A stretch of DNA of 64,000 nt from Aliagarivorans marinus DSM 23064. GTDB lineage: Bacteria; Pseudomonadota; Gammaproteobacteria; Enterobacterales; Celerinatantimonadaceae. A program made the position numbers and the translations under genes. The DNA lies in NCBI RefSeq assembly GCF_000429485.1, contig NZ_KE386908.1, positions 62,001 through 126,000 of the forward strand. Reading direction: 5' to 3'. Of this stretch, positions 7,320 to 18,928 are shown piece by piece. Numbering within the stretch: the stretch's first letter is position 1; each line of letters opens with the position of its first letter. Under the pieces are notes generated by a model that ran no database searches, was not told the origin of the DNA, and was given only the letters and a program-made list of their open reading frames with translations.

Positions 7320-8597
7320 TTAGCCCCATTTTACCAAGCTAAACAGTTTCTTACCGCGCTTGATGATGCTGTACTTACCGTACAGGGCATCGTCTTTGCT
7401 GAAGTTGGCCATAGGGTCAGTGACCTTCTCACCGTTCACTTGCACTGCACCGTTACCGATGAACTCGCGCGCCATCTTGTTAGATTTGGCCAGCTCAGTG
7501 GTGGTTAGCAGCTCAACCAGGCTCATTTCAGCTTGCTCAACGCTCACGCTTGGCAGGCCGTCTTGGGCCAGCTGGGCCAGGTCGCTTTCGCTTAGCTGGC
7601 TCAGGTCGCCAGAGAACAGCGCCTGAGTAATGCGCTCGGCAGCTTGCAGGCCTTCTTCGCCATGTACCAAACGGGTTACTTCGCGGGCCAGAATGCTTTG
7701 CGCTTCTGGACGGCCTTGGCGCTCGGCGTCGGCTTTGCGTACTGCTTCAATCTCATCTTGCGCCATAAAGGTGAAGAAGCTCATAAAGCGATACACATCG
7801 GCATCGGCGGTGTTAATCCAGAACTGGTAGAAGGCGTATTGCGAGGTCTTGCGTGGGTCTAGCCATACTGCGCCGCCTTCGGTTTTACCGAACTTGGTGC
7901 CGTCTGACTTGGTGATCAGCGGTACGGTCAGGCCAAAGGTGCGCGCTTGGTTGGTGCGGCGTGACAGGTCGATACCACCGACGATGTTACCCCATTGGTC
8001 AGAGCCACCCACTTGCAGGGTACAGTCGTAACGCTTGTTCAGCTCGGCGAAGTCCATACCTTGCAGCAGGGCGTAAGAGAACTCGGTGAACGAGATGCCC
8101 GAGCCTTCGCGGTTCAGACGTTGCTGTACCGACTCTTTGTTGATCATGGCATTCACTGAGAAGTGCTTACCCACGTCACGCAGAAAATCCAGCGCACTCA
8201 TCTCGCCGGTCCAGTCCAAGTTATTGGCGACGATGGCGGCATTCTCGCCGCAGTCGAAGTCGATAAACTGGCTAACTTGGCCTTTGATTTTGTCTACCCA
8301 TCCGGCAACCACGTCGGGGGTGTTGAGCTGGCGCTCAGCGGCTTTAAAGCTTGGGTCGCCGATAAGGCCGGTGGCGCCGCCTACTAGGGCGATAGGCTTG
8401 TGGCCGGCCATTTGGAAACGCTTAAGTACCAAAAGTGGTACCAAGTGGCCCAAGTGTAGGCTGTCGGCGGTTGGATCGAAGCCACAATACAAGGTGCGAT
8501 AACCGCTTGAAAGGTGCTCCGCCAACTCCTCATCGGCCGTGCATTGAGCGATCAGGCCCCTTGCCTTCAAATCTTCGATTAACGCATTCGTAGTCAT
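7320..8597 (-). CDS. tyrS: tyrosyl-tRNA synthetase (TyrRS)
   Basis: A class I aminoacyl-tRNA synthetase charging tRNA-Tyr, 425 residues from the chosen start. The HIGH-type signature reads HLGH in [19 protein letters not shown], and the KMSKS-type loop reads KFGKT as in the bacterial TyrS-1 group. The tyrosine and tRNA regions (GGSDQWGN) and a C-terminal S4 RNA-binding domain (ending in [16 protein letters not shown]) are present. The open frame extends 22 codons further upstream. The start at [14 protein letters not shown] is preferred because AGGAAAA lies just upstream and the N-terminus then matches TyrS length. Confidence 0.97.
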   Translation of the reverse strand: MTTNALIEDLKARGLIAQCTADEELAEHLSSGYRTLYCGFDPTADSLHLGHLVPLLVLKRFQMAGHKPIALVGGATGLIGDPSFKAAERQLNTPDVVAGWVDKIKGQVSQFIDFDCGENAAIVANNLDWTGEMSALDFLRDVGKHFSVNAMINKESVQQRLNREGSGISFTEFSYALLQGMDFAELNKRYDCTLQVGGSDQWGNIVGGIDLSRRTNQARTFGLTVPLITKSDGTKFGKTEGGAVWLDPRKTSQYAFYQFWINTADADVYRFMSFFTFMAQDEIEAVRKADAERQGRPEAQSILAREVTRLVHGEEGLQAAERITQALFSGDLSQLSESDLAQLAQDGLPSVSVEQAEMSLVELLTTTELAKSNKMAREFIGNGAVQVNGEKVTDPMANFSKDDALYGKYSIIKRGKKLFSLVKWG

Positions 8598-8649
8598 GAC
8601 TTTTCCTGTTTGATTTACAACATTCGCCCCTGCGTGGGACTCAATAAAT

Positions 8650-8680
8650 AAGCCGCAAATCATACACTGAGTTGCGGCTT
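8650..8680 (-). terminator. hairpin in the DUF2750-tyrS gap
   Basis: A 9-bp perfect stem (AAGCCGCAA/TTGCGGCTT, 13-nt loop), followed on the minus strand by a T-rich stretch (TATTTATT). It is either the terminator of the upstream DUF2750 gene or an attenuator in the tyrS leader; it ends about 50 bases before the tyrS start. Confidence 0.45.
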
Positions 8681-8714
8681 AAAAAAATACTCGCGGCGGC
8701 TGCGGCCAACAAAC

Positions 8715-9092
8715 TTAGCCGATTTTACCGGTGCTCAGCTCTTCGGCCAGTTGGCCCGGGCTGACGATGGTGCCTTCACCCGCCATTGACGGGGCGACAG
8801 CCACATCGAAGCCATCATTGCTCATGCCCGGCGCCCACTTCTCGACAAACATCTCCACAGGAATGCTCAGCGGGGCAAAGCTTGGGTGATCTTGCTCGGC
8901 CCAGGCCTTGGCAAGCTGCTCATTTGCGAACACCAACAACACCTTTTCTTTCTCGGTATCGACGATTAGGCAGCCTTGCTCATCGCTAAGGGTCCAAAGC
9001 GCACCCGCTTTACGGGCCTGTTCGATTAGCTGCTCGTAGCGTTGCTTGGCGGTCAGGCGTGCATAGCCTGCCAACATCTCGGTATCACTCAT
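8715..9092 (-). CDS. DUF2750-family protein
   Basis: A 125-residue soluble protein matching the DUF2750 pattern: YEQLIEQARKAGALWTL, VLLVFANEQLAKAWAE, then the conserved C-terminal PGMSNDGFDVAVAPSMAGEG and a VSPGQLAEEL tail. It has no signal peptide or membrane segment. The family is described in proteobacteria without an assigned function. It is monocistronic, upstream of tyrS. Confidence 0.8.
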   Translation of the reverse strand: MSDTEMLAGYARLTAKQRYEQLIEQARKAGALWTLSDEQGCLIVDTEKEKVLLVFANEQLAKAWAEQDHPSFAPLSIPVEMFVEKWAPGMSNDGFDVAVAPSMAGEGTIVSPGQLAEELSTGKIG

Positions 9093-9135
9093 AGTTTTCG
9101 CTTAGTTTGAAATTTGCCGCGCAGTATAGCACGGG

Positions 9136-10086
9136 CTAATCACTTTCCTGATTGACGTGTCGGTCTAGGCGGGTGCTAGGGTCGCTGTCGAGATGGCCCG
9201 ACAGAGTAAGTAGCTGCTCGTCACTCACATCTCCATTGGTGCGTTGGGCATTCAGCAGCAAGGTGCAATGGGTCAGCAAGTCCGGTAAGTCAGGATACTG
9301 CAGGTGGGTGAGCATGCCATCTTCCTCGCTATGCTCAATCATGATCTGCTGCAGGCGGCCATCGAGGCACATCTCACGAAACGAGCGGTTGTAGTCGGCG
9401 ATCAAGCGTTGTTGGCGAACCGGGCGTTCGCTGTTTTTCGGGATCAACGGCCCCACCGGTTGCCCACCAAAGCCGGGGTGCAGCACCTTGTAAGCGGGGC
9501 GGTCGTCGCGCGGTAAGGTGTCATAAACATCGAGGAAGGTGTCGAGCGGACTGTAGATAACATCGATGCGGCCTTTTAGCAGCATCTTAATGCTCAGCAC
9601 CTGAGTGTTTTGATACTTGATGCTGGAGAACAGCGGTACGTACTCTTCGCGAATTCTATCGGGAAGGCTGTTGATAGCCGGGCTGCCAAAGCGCAGACCT
9701 CGCAGTGATTCAGGCTCTGAGTTCGGGATACCGGTGTTGGTGGTAATCAGGTGATTCTGGGCAATATAGCCAGAGAGCAACGCCGGAGGGTAGTGCATGT
9801 TCTGGGTGTTTTCCGGGGTAAGCCAGGCGGCGGCCACCATATCGATAAGCTCCGCCTCGGTGCTTTTTAGGCAGCGCTTCCATGGCAGGACGTACGTCTC
9901 CACTTTATAGCCGGCGTTGACGAAGATGGATTCGGCAAGGTGTAGGTAGAAGCCCTTGTCTTTGAGGTAGTCGCCGGTAGAGCGTCCCCACTCCAAGTGA
10001 CAGATCTTCACCACATCCCAGTCATCACGGTGCTCGGCCATCGAGCCAAATGAGAGCAGTAGTGATAACAGTAAGAGAAGGCGCAT
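9136..10086 (-). CDS. periplasmic solute-binding-protein-like (SBP_bac_3 type)
   Basis: A 316-residue exported protein. A signal peptide (LLLLLSLLLSFGSMA, cut near 17) precedes a two-lobed binding-protein fold suggested by KGFYLHLAESIFVNAGYKVETYVLPWKRCL, the lobe crossover SEPESLRGLRFGSP and LLKGRIDVIYSPLDTFLDV. Such orphan family-3 proteins are common in marine gammaproteobacteria and are not always transport partners. No permease or ATPase lies nearby. The last 50 residues are polar and look unstructured. Ligand unknown. Confidence 0.7.
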   Translation of the reverse strand: MRLLLLLSLLLSFGSMAEHRDDWDVVKICHLEWGRSTGDYLKDKGFYLHLAESIFVNAGYKVETYVLPWKRCLKSTEAELIDMVAAAWLTPENTQNMHYPPALLSGYIAQNHLITTNTGIPNSEPESLRGLRFGSPAINSLPDRIREEYVPLFSSIKYQNTQVLSIKMLLKGRIDVIYSPLDTFLDVYDTLPRDDRPAYKVLHPGFGGQPVGPLIPKNSERPVRQQRLIADYNRSFREMCLDGRLQQIMIEHSEEDGMLTHLQYPDLPDLLTHCTLLLNAQRTNGDVSDEQLLTLSGHLDSDPSTRLDRHVNQESD

Positions 10087-10385
10087 CGCGTATTACCTGC
10101 TTCTAAACCGGTGAGCGTGCTATCGATTCACTCCCACTAACGATGGTTAGAGCAGCACACAACCGAAAACACAGCATCTAATCACTTTAGCACAGCCAGC
10201 TATTGACCAAAGGAAGCCTTAGGGTTGCTTTCGCTTTCACCCACTTGCGGCATAGCTCACCGTTCTAAACTCTTTTTAAAACAGATAGATAGTTTTTCGA
10301 TAGCATCACGTTTTTTTGTCGGAAAGGTCTGGTGTACTGGGCGTTGTTGTTCTGTTCAATGCACAAGGAAAGCAGGAGTGGTGTG

Positions 10386-12068
10386 ATGCGACTGATTTGG
10401 CAAGGATTATTCGGATTAAGTGCGGTGTTGTTGGTCTCCGCCTGTGGCAGCTCCGGTGGGGCACTGGAACAGCCTGATGAATCGCTTCCGCCCTTGGATG
10501 TGCCGGTTTACCGCGCCTTTGATGAGTATGACCATAGCCAGCGCCTGCGGGTTGATGGAGCGCTGATCGTCGATGGCGCCGGGCAAGAGCACACCTTACG
10601 GGGCGTCGCCTTTGGTAACGAGATTTGGTCCAACCCCAATGCGCCTACTCAGCACCATGACGAACGCGACTACCTGCGCCTCAAAGCAATGGGGCTGAAT
10701 AGCATCCGTTTCTACCTTAACTACCAACTGTTTGAACGAGACAGCCAGCCATATGTCTATCGTCAGGCGGGCTGGGATTGGCTGGATAAAAACCTTGAGT
10801 GGGCGGAGAAACATGGCATCTATCTGGTGCTAAACATGCACGCCCCGCAAGGGGGCTATCAGTCCAACGGTGCTGGAGATGCGTTGTGGGAAGAGCGCAG
10901 CAACCAACAGCGATTAACCCGCCTTTGGCAAGCAATCGCGATGCGCTATCGAGGGCACCCGAACATTGTCGCCTTTGATCTGCTCAACGAGCCACGACCC
11001 ACGCGCAGCAATAGCCAGTGGCAGCAGTTAGCCAATGAAATCGTCGCGGCTATCCGCGAGGTCAACCCCGAGCATATTGTTTCGGTGGAACGGATCTTGG
11101 GAACTCAGATCAGCTGGGAAGTGGATGAGCAGCAAAACTTCTTCCGACTCGAGGACCCTAACATTCTCTATCAGTACCACTTTTATGAGCCGATGGCGTT
11201 GACCCATCAGCAAGCTGATTGGCTGGTTGGCTATAGCGCCGCTCGCGAATATCCTGATCCCTACCGCTATGAGATTGTTGGCAACTCCCGCTGGATCGGG
11301 GGAACGTTTTGTAATCCAACACTGGCTCAAGACCACAGCGAATGGCAGCAGATGGAAGGGGAGATTTGGTGGGCAAACGATCCAGAGGTCGAGGTGCTTT
11401 ATCCGGTGTTAGCGGCTAAGGCCGTGAGCGGTTACGTTGAGTTTGCCGATGCGGTGGTACTGGAATATGCCCCCGGCTCCAGCCGGGGTAATGTGCTGAT
11501 GGAGGTGGACCTTAGCAACCAAGAGAACTGGTACTTTTGGAGTCAGAATGGCAGCGGTAGCGGCCGGGTGTATCAAGAGTCGGGGCTCGAGGTGCGCCGA
11601 GCCGAGGGAACCACTGCTGGTGCCGACTGGACCAGCCGTTCTCAGCTGATTGTGCCCAAGCCGGGCTATGGCTATCAGATTTCTGGCTTGATGCGAGGCC
11701 AAGGGCTAGCTGGGTCTACGAGTCGCTTGCGACTAGATTTTCTAGGGGACGTCGATAAGGTATTAGCTTGGGATCGCCCCTTGTTGGAAGCGAAGATCGA
11801 CTTGATTGAGTCCTGGGCCCGCGCCCAAGGTGTGCCGCTGTATCTGGGGGAGTTCGGTTGCATCCGCCACTGCTTCGAGGACGATCAAGGCGGCGAGCGC
11901 TGGGTGGAGGATATGCTCGATATTCTGGAGCAGCGCGGCACCCACTTTAACTACCATGCCTACCACGAGTACAGCTTTGGTATCTACCACAACGGTGAGG
12001 GCCTACCCTCGGGTGATTCGGTGAATCAGGCCTTGGTTGATTTGTTCAGCAATCGCTTCATGGACTAG
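10386..12068 (+). CDS. GH5-type glycoside hydrolase lipoprotein with internal insert
   Basis: A predicted lipoprotein of 560 residues. The signal peptide ends in lipobox LVSAC (Cys20), followed by a short linker. A GH5 (beta/alpha)8 barrel starts near residue 55. Conserved GH5 features are RFYLNYQLF (strand 2), the acid/base Glu202 in LLNEPRP, YQYHFYEP (about 262-269) and the nucleophile Glu489 in YLGEFGC. Between the last two lies an extra block of roughly 120-190 residues rich in Trp, Tyr, Ser and Gly (about 340-460), resembling a carbohydrate-binding beta-sandwich inserted into the barrel. The start was moved 18 codons in from the longest frame because of AGGAG just upstream and the lipoprotein signal. 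Likely an endoglucanase or mannanase-like enzyme on the outer membrane; substrate not determinable. Confidence 0.85.
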   Translation: MRLIWQGLFGLSAVLLVSACGSSGGALEQPDESLPPLDVPVYRAFDEYDHSQRLRVDGALIVDGAGQEHTLRGVAFGNEIWSNPNAPTQHHDERDYLRLKAMGLNSIRFYLNYQLFERDSQPYVYRQAGWDWLDKNLEWAEKHGIYLVLNMHAPQGGYQSNGAGDALWEERSNQQRLTRLWQAIAMRYRGHPNIVAFDLLNEPRPTRSNSQWQQLANEIVAAIREVNPEHIVSVERILGTQISWEVDEQQNFFRLEDPNILYQYHFYEPMALTHQQADWLVGYSAAREYPDPYRYEIVGNSRWIGGTFCNPTLAQDHSEWQQMEGEIWWANDPEVEVLYPVLAAKAVSGYVEFADAVVLEYAPGSSRGNVLMEVDLSNQENWYFWSQNGSGSGRVYQESGLEVRRAEGTTAGADWTSRSQLIVPKPGYGYQISGLMRGQGLAGSTSRLRLDFLGDVDKVLAWDRPLLEAKIDLIESWARAQGVPLYLGEFGCIRHCFEDDQGGERWVEDMLDILEQRGTHFNYHAYHEYSFGIYHNGEGLPSGDSVNQALVDLFSNRFMD

Positions 12069-12075
12069 CGAGCAA

Positions 12076-12109
12076 GAGCAAAGCTGAGTGTTGCCGCTCA
12101 GCTTTGCTC
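12076..12109 (+). terminator. terminator after GH5 gene
   Basis: A perfect 13-bp stem (GAGCAAAGCTGAG/CTCAGCTTTGCTC, 8-nt loop) begins 8 bases after the GH5 stop. It is followed by CACTTTTCT, a modest T-tract. Confidence 0.75.
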
Positions 12110-12122
12110 CACTTTTCTATAA

Positions 12123-12758
12123 CTACTTCGGGCTACTTTTCTTGACTAAGTCAGCTACGTGCATTGCGCGATCATCACCGGACTTTTTCAGCCCCTCGAT
12201 AACGCCAGCAATGTTCTCTGGCGGTTGATTTTGGCTAAGCTTCCATTGCCCCTCTATCTGTTCTACCTCGATTTCAACCCCGACTATCGCGTTCAGTAGC
12301 TTGTCGATATAGCTGTCTGGGGCATCGTTCACCGACCAGGGCTTGGCTTTCTTCGACTCGTGCTCTTGGGTTAAGCCATCGACCAGCTTAAGCAGCCAAG
12401 ATTTGTCGTGTTTGAAGGTCAAGCTACCTTTTACATGCACCGCCACATAGTTCCAGGTAGGCACCGCCTTCCCGTGCATCGCCTTGCTTGGGTAGTGGTT
12501 GGGCGAGATGTAACAGTTGGGACCGTGGAATATGCTAAGGACTTGCGAAGACTCCCCTGCGGTTTTCCATAGCGGGTTCGCCTTGGCGATATGCCCTTTA
12601 AGCAGCAGTTTATCTGGTTGTTGCTCGAGCAGCATAGGGAGGTGCATCGCATCGGGACCGACTGGTGACTGGGTTACCAGAGTGGCAAAGGGATGACTGC
12701 GAACAAGCGTCAGCAGCGCTTCGATATCGTCTTGCTGAAAGTGCTTCGGAATGTACAC
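12123..12758 (-). CDS. PaiB-family FMN-binding protein
   Basis: A 211-residue protein of the PaiB (PAI 2) flavin-reductase-like split-barrel family, originally described as a negative regulator of sporulation genes in Bacillus and probably an FMN-binding enzyme. The pattern is complete: MYIPKHFQQDD, HPFATLVTQSPVGPDAMHLP, LKGHIAKANPLW, FHGPNCYISPNHYPSK, GKAVPTWNYVAVHVKG, TQEHE, DAPDSYIDKLLNAIVGVEIEV and KLSQN. A GGAG ribosome-binding site precedes the start. Function here unknown; a DNA-binding role is not supported by any visible helix-turn-helix. Confidence 0.85.
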   Translation of the reverse strand: MYIPKHFQQDDIEALLTLVRSHPFATLVTQSPVGPDAMHLPMLLEQQPDKLLLKGHIAKANPLWKTAGESSQVLSIFHGPNCYISPNHYPSKAMHGKAVPTWNYVAVHVKGSLTFKHDKSWLLKLVDGLTQEHESKKAKPWSVNDAPDSYIDKLLNAIVGVEIEVEQIEGQWKLSQNQPPENIAGVIEGLKKSGDDRAMHVADLVKKSSPK

Positions 12759-12951
12759 CGGCGCTCCTTTTTGGAGTTAATAACCTGAATGGCTTCAAGC
12801 ATAACTCGTCGCTCCCCTGTTGTGCAGAGCCTAGATTGCGCGATAGCGCAGGTGTCTTATCAATAGCGCTTGGCGTTTGATGCGAATGAACAACAGACCG
12901 GCAACTTTGAACTTGGTATGTAAGCTGCGGCGTAGGGAAAGAAGGGGGCTA

Positions 12952-14382
<1,431 letters not shown>

Positions 14383-17300
14383 TTATTGGGCATGCACCCG
14401 CAGCTCGGCGGCAGAATTACGTTTATGCCCTAGCAGCGAGCTAAGCTCGGCAGACTTGGGCTTAATCAGATGGAAGTGGCCAACCTGACTCTCGAAGTCG
14501 TTAAGCAGCTCCTGAGCGCGCGAGCTGCCGGTAGCATCGAGGTGATCGTTAATCAGGCCGCGCAGGTGTTCTTGATGGATCGGCAGCTCGGTGACGCTCA
14601 GCAGCTCAACCATCTCGCCATTGCAGCGTTGGGCAAATTGGCCGTCTTGGTCATAGACATAGGCGAAGCCGCCGGTCATGCCTGCGGCAAAGTTGATCCC
14701 GGTCTGGCCCAATACGGTCACGATTCCACCAGTCATGTACTCGCAGCCGTTATCGCCAATCCCTTCCACCACTGCGATGGCCCCAGAGTTGCGCACCGCA
14801 AAGCGCTCGCCCGCCTTGCCCGAGGCAAACAGCTTGCCGCCGGTGGCGCCATACAGGCAGGTGTTGCCAATAATGCTGGCTTCGTGGGCGGCAAAGGCGA
14901 CCCCAAGGTGGGGTTTGATCACCAGCTTGCCGCCGGTCATGCCCTTGCCGACGTAGTCGTTGGCATCGCCGGTGAGCTCCATCTCCACCCCGCCGACATT
15001 CCATACCCCAAAGCTTTGCCCGGCAGTGCCGTTGAACTTCAAGGTCAGTGGGGTGGCGGCAAGCCCTTGGTTGCCATAACGCTGGGCGATTTCGCCGCTC
15101 AGCAGCGCGCCGACGCTGCGATCGGTGTTGCGAATACCAAAGCTTAGGCTGGCGGCTTTACCTAGTAGCGGTTCGGCCGCTTGCCACAGCTGTAGGTTTA
15201 ACTCGCCCTTGTCGAAAGGCGCATTGGTCTGCTGGTTAAACTGCGGGTGGGGGCTGTCTTGGCGAACCAACAGTTCGCCCAGCTGCAGTTTTTGCTGTTT
15301 GGCAGTGATGCCGGGCAGCAGCTCCAGTAGATCGGTGCGGCCTATCAGCTGAGTCAGCTCGGCCACGCCGAGGCTGGCCATCAGCTCGCGTACCTCGCGC
15401 ACCAGTAGCCGGAAGTAGTTCATGACTGCCTCCGCTTGGCCGAGGAAGTACTTGCTGCGCAGGGTCTCGTCTTGGGTGGCTACGCCGGTGGCGCAGTTGT
15501 TGAGATGGCAGATCCGCAGGTATTTGCAGCCCATCACCACCATTGGCCCGGTGCCAAAGCCAAAGCTCTCGGCGCCAAGGATGGCGGCTTTGACTACATC
15601 CAGCCCGCTTTTCAGCCCGCCGTCGACTTGCAGCCTCACCTTATGGCGCAGGCCGTTATCGACCAGCGCTTGGTGGGTCTCGACCAGCCCAAGCTCCCAA
15701 GGGCTACCGGCATATTTAACCGAGGTAAGCGGGCTTGCGCCAGTGCCGCCGTCGTAACCGGAGATGGTAATCAAGTCGGCATAGGCCTTGGCCACCCCGG
15801 TGGCAATGGTGCCCACCCCGGGCTCGGAGACCAGCTTGACCGAGACCAGCACCTGCGGGTTGATCTGCTTGATGTCGAAGATCAGCTGGGCCAAATCCTC
15901 AATCGAGTAGATATCGTGGTGCGGTGGTGGCGATATCAGGGTGACCCCGGGCACTGAATAACGCAGCTTGGCGATCTCAACGCTGACCTTATGACCGGGC
16001 AGCTGGCCGCCTTCACCGGGCTTGGCCCCTTGCGCCATCTTGATCTGCACCACCTCGGCATTGCGCAGGTAGTGGGCGGTGACGCCAAAGCGGCCCGAGG
16101 CGATCTGCTTGATCTTGGAGTTGCGCTCGCTGTTAAAGCGACTGGGATCCTCGCCCCCTTCGCCGGAGTTACTCTGGCCGCCCAAGCGGTTCATGGCGAC
16201 TGCCAAGGTTTCGTGGGCTTCTTTGCCCAGCGCGCCAATCGACATGGCGGCGGTATCGAAGCGGCGGAAGAACTGTTGTTCATCTTCTACTTGCTCGATA
16301 GGGAGTGGCTGCTCGGCGCTCTTGAGCGCTAGCATATCGCGCAGGCTGGAGATAGGGCGCTGATTGACCGCATCGGCAAAGCGCTGGTAGGTGGCATAGT
16401 CGCCGCTCTGGCTGGCTTGTTGTAGTAGCTGCACCACATCCGGATTGTAAGCGTGGTATTCCCCGCCGTGTTGGTACTTCAGCAGGCCGCCTGGTTCGAG
16501 GGGGCGACGCTTGATCCAGGCGCGGGTCGCCAGGTTGTGTTGGTCGGCCTGCAGGTCGTTAAAGCCGGCACCTTCGATACGTGAGGTGATGCCGGTAAAA
16601 CAGCGCTCGACCACCTTGGAAGAGAGCCCCACCGCCTCAAACAGCTGGCTACAGCGGTAGCTGGCAATGGTGGAGATCCCCATCTTCGACATGATCTTAA
16701 GCAGGCCCTTACCAATGCCCTTGAGGTAGTTGCTTTGTACCTCGCGAACGCCCAGTGGGATTTTGCCGTCAGCGACCATGGCATTGAGGCTTTGCAGCGC
16801 CAGATAGGGGTAGATGGCGGTAGCGCCAAGGCCGAGTAACACCGCGAAGTGGTGCGGATCGCGCGCCGAGCCAGTTTCGACAATGATATTGCTGTCGCAG
16901 CGTAGCTGCTGTTCCACCAAGCGCTGTTGGATCGCCCCGACCGCCATCGCCGCGGGGATCGGCAGATGATCCGCTTGTAGGCTGCGATCGCTCAGCACTA
17001 ATAGCACCGTGCCTGCGCGCACCGCCTCCAAGGCTTGCTCACACAGCTGCTCTAGGGCGACCTCTAAGCCTCGCGATTCTGGGTAGTTCAACTCCAAGCG
17101 TTGGTGCTGGTAGTGTTTGGCATTGAGCTCCAGTAGCTGGCTAAAGTCGCTGGGGCTTAAGATGGGCGATTCAAAGCCACAGCGGTTGGCGTGGCCGGTA
17201 GTCTCTCTAAAGACGTTTTGCTCGCGGCCAATCAAGGTGGCCAGCGACATCACATGGCGCTCACGCAGTGGGTCGATGGGCGGGTTGGTAACCTGAGCAA

Positions 17301-18828
17301 AGCACTGGCGGAAGTAGTCGTAGAGCGAGCGGCTGCGTGAGCTGAGCACCGCCATCGGCGCATCATCGCCCATCGAGCCAGTGGCCTCCTGGCCTTGCTC
17401 GCCCAGTACTCGGACGACCTGCTCCAACTCTTCGCGGCTATAGCCGAACATCTTTTGCTGCACCAATAGCTCTGCGGCGTCCATCGGTGCGTCTTGGATC
17501 TGCTCGTCACTGAGTTGGTCGGCTGGGGTCAGGCGGCTGCAGTTGTTATGTAGCCATTCACGATAGGGGTGGCGGCACTTGAGCTGCTGATCAATCTCGA
17601 ACGACGACCATAGGGTATGTTCTTGGGTGTCGATCACCAGCAGCTCGCCCGGGCCAACCCGACCCTTCTCCAGCACTTCGTCAGGCTGGTAGTCCCAGAT
17701 GCCGATCTCCGAGGCAAGAGTGATAAAGCCTTCGCTGGTGCGCACGTAGCGGGCCGGGCGCAGGCCGTTGCGATCCAGTCCGCAGGCGGCATAGCGGCCG
17801 TTACACATCACGATCCCGGCTGGGCCATCCCAGGGCTCCATATGCATGGAGTTAAAATCGTAGAAGGCGCGCAGGTCTTCATCCATATTCGGGTGATTTT
17901 GCCAGGCGGGCGGGATCAGTAAACGGAAGGCGCGGAACAGGTCCATGCCGCCGGCCAGAAACAAATCCAGCATATTGTCTAAGGAGGAGGAATCGGAGCC
18001 GCTTTCGTTAACAAAGGGGGCGGCATCTTGCAGATCTGGCAGTAGTGGCGAGGCGAACTTATAGCCACGAGCCTTGGCCCACTGGCGGTTGCCGGCAATG
18101 GTGTTGATCTCGCCATTGTGGGCCAGCAGGCGAAACGGCTGAGCCAGCTCCCAGCGCGGTGAGGTGTTGGTCGAAAAGCGCTGGTGGAACAGGCATGCGG
18201 TGCTGGCCAGGCGGATATCGGCTAGATCGGGATAGAACAGCGGCAGGTCGGCGGGCATACACAGCCCTTTATACACCACCGTTTGCGCCGAGAGTGAGGC
18301 GATATAGCAGGCTAGCTTGTCGAGTTTTTTCTCCACTCGGCGGCGCGCCATATACAGACGGCGCTCCAAGTCGTCGCCGCTCCAGCCTGCTGGTGCGTTG
18401 ATCAGCACCTGTTCAATCTGTGGCAGGGTTTGCCGGGCCAGCTCACCGAGGATATCGGCTTCTACCGGTACTTCTCGCCAGGCCACCACATCCAGCGCTT
18501 CTTGTTCCAGTTGCTGGTTGATCAGCTGGCGGGCGGCCTGAGCGCTGACCGGATCGGTGGGCAGAAAACACACCCCCACCGCGTAGCAGGGGGCGAGTTG
18601 CCAGCCATGTTGCTCGGCCAGCATCTGGAAAAAGCCATCGGGCTTGGCCATTAGCAGGCCGCAGCCGTCGCCGGTTTTACCGTCGGCGGAGATGCCGCCG
18701 CGATGCTGCATCCGTTGCAGGCCCTGGATGGCGGTGCGCACCAGTTTATGGCTGGGCTTGCCTTCGACATTGGCGATCAGCCCAAAGCCGCAGTTATCTT
18801 TGACCAGTTGAGGATCATAGATTGCCAT
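14383..18828 (-). CDS. gltB: glutamate synthase (NADPH) large subunit
   Basis: A 1481-residue catalytic subunit of GOGAT. Domain order: an N-terminal class II glutaminase whose nucleophile is Cys13 (KDNCGFGLIANVEG; the preceding residues should be removed as a propeptide); a central inactive barrel; an FMN/synthase domain with the [3Fe-4S] motif CKYLRICHLNNC and ATGVATQDE; and a C-terminal GXGXG beta-helix (GDANDYVGKGMTGGKLVIKP). The start has a strong GGAGGAG ribosome-binding site. gltD follows after 18 bases, and the divergent yhcC gene lies upstream as in E. coli. It is the entry point for ammonium assimilation with glutamine synthetase. Confidence 0.98.
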   Translation of the reverse strand: MAIYDPQLVKDNCGFGLIANVEGKPSHKLVRTAIQGLQRMQHRGGISADGKTGDGCGLLMAKPDGFFQMLAEQHGWQLAPCYAVGVCFLPTDPVSAQAARQLINQQLEQEALDVVAWREVPVEADILGELARQTLPQIEQVLINAPAGWSGDDLERRLYMARRRVEKKLDKLACYIASLSAQTVVYKGLCMPADLPLFYPDLADIRLASTACLFHQRFSTNTSPRWELAQPFRLLAHNGEINTIAGNRQWAKARGYKFASPLLPDLQDAAPFVNESGSDSSSLDNMLDLFLAGGMDLFRAFRLLIPPAWQNHPNMDEDLRAFYDFNSMHMEPWDGPAGIVMCNGRYAACGLDRNGLRPARYVRTSEGFITLASEIGIWDYQPDEVLEKGRVGPGELLVIDTQEHTLWSSFEIDQQLKCRHPYREWLHNNCSRLTPADQLSDEQIQDAPMDAAELLVQQKMFGYSREELEQVVRVLGEQGQEATGSMGDDAPMAVLSSRSRSLYDYFRQCFAQVTNPPIDPLRERHVMSLATLIGREQNVFRETTGHANRCGFESPILSPSDFSQLLELNAKHYQHQRLELNYPESRGLEVALEQLCEQALEAVRAGTVLLVLSDRSLQADHLPIPAAMAVGAIQQRLVEQQLRCDSNIIVETGSARDPHHFAVLLGLGATAIYPYLALQSLNAMVADGKIPLGVREVQSNYLKGIGKGLLKIMSKMGISTIASYRCSQLFEAVGLSSKVVERCFTGITSRIEGAGFNDLQADQHNLATRAWIKRRPLEPGGLLKYQHGGEYHAYNPDVVQLLQQASQSGDYATYQRFADAVNQRPISSLRDMLALKSAEQPLPIEQVEDEQQFFRRFDTAAMSIGALGKEAHETLAVAMNRLGGQSNSGEGGEDPSRFNSERNSKIKQIASGRFGVTAHYLRNAEVVQIKMAQGAKPGEGGQLPGHKVSVEIAKLRYSVPGVTLISPPPHHDIYSIEDLAQLIFDIKQINPQVLVSVKLVSEPGVGTIATGVAKAYADLITISGYDGGTGASPLTSVKYAGSPWELGLVETHQALVDNGLRHKVRLQVDGGLKSGLDVVKAAILGAESFGFGTGPMVVMGCKYLRICHLNNCATGVATQDETLRSKYFLGQAEAVMNYFRLLVREVRELMASLGVAELTQLIGRTDLLELLPGITAKQQKLQLGELLVRQDSPHPQFNQQTNAPFDKGELNLQLWQAAEPLLGKAASLSFGIRNTDRSVGALLSGEIAQRYGNQGLAATPLTLKFNGTAGQSFGVWNVGGVEMELTGDANDYVGKGMTGGKLVIKPHLGVAFAAHEASIIGNTCLYGATGGKLFASGKAGERFAVRNSGAIAVVEGIGDNGCEYMTGGIVTVLGQTGINFAAGMTGGFAYVYDQDGQFAQRCNGEMVELLSVTELPIHQEHLRGLINDHLDATGSSRAQELLNDFESQVGHFHLIKPKSAELSSLLGHKRNSAAELRVHAQ

Positions 18829-18928
18829 GGTTCTCCTCCTTGATTGGCGCGGATATCTCAGCTTATTCCTTTATTTTCAATGAGATATTCTTACAGTGCG
18901 ATTCAGTGTCCGTTACGCTGAGGGTTAC

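Noticed and set aside
14470-15147. 225-codon plus-strand frame antisense to gltB
   Set aside because: Same reason: shadow of gltB, His/Ala/Gly-rich complement of its codons. Further shadows at 15436-15957 and 15991-16332 were dropped too.
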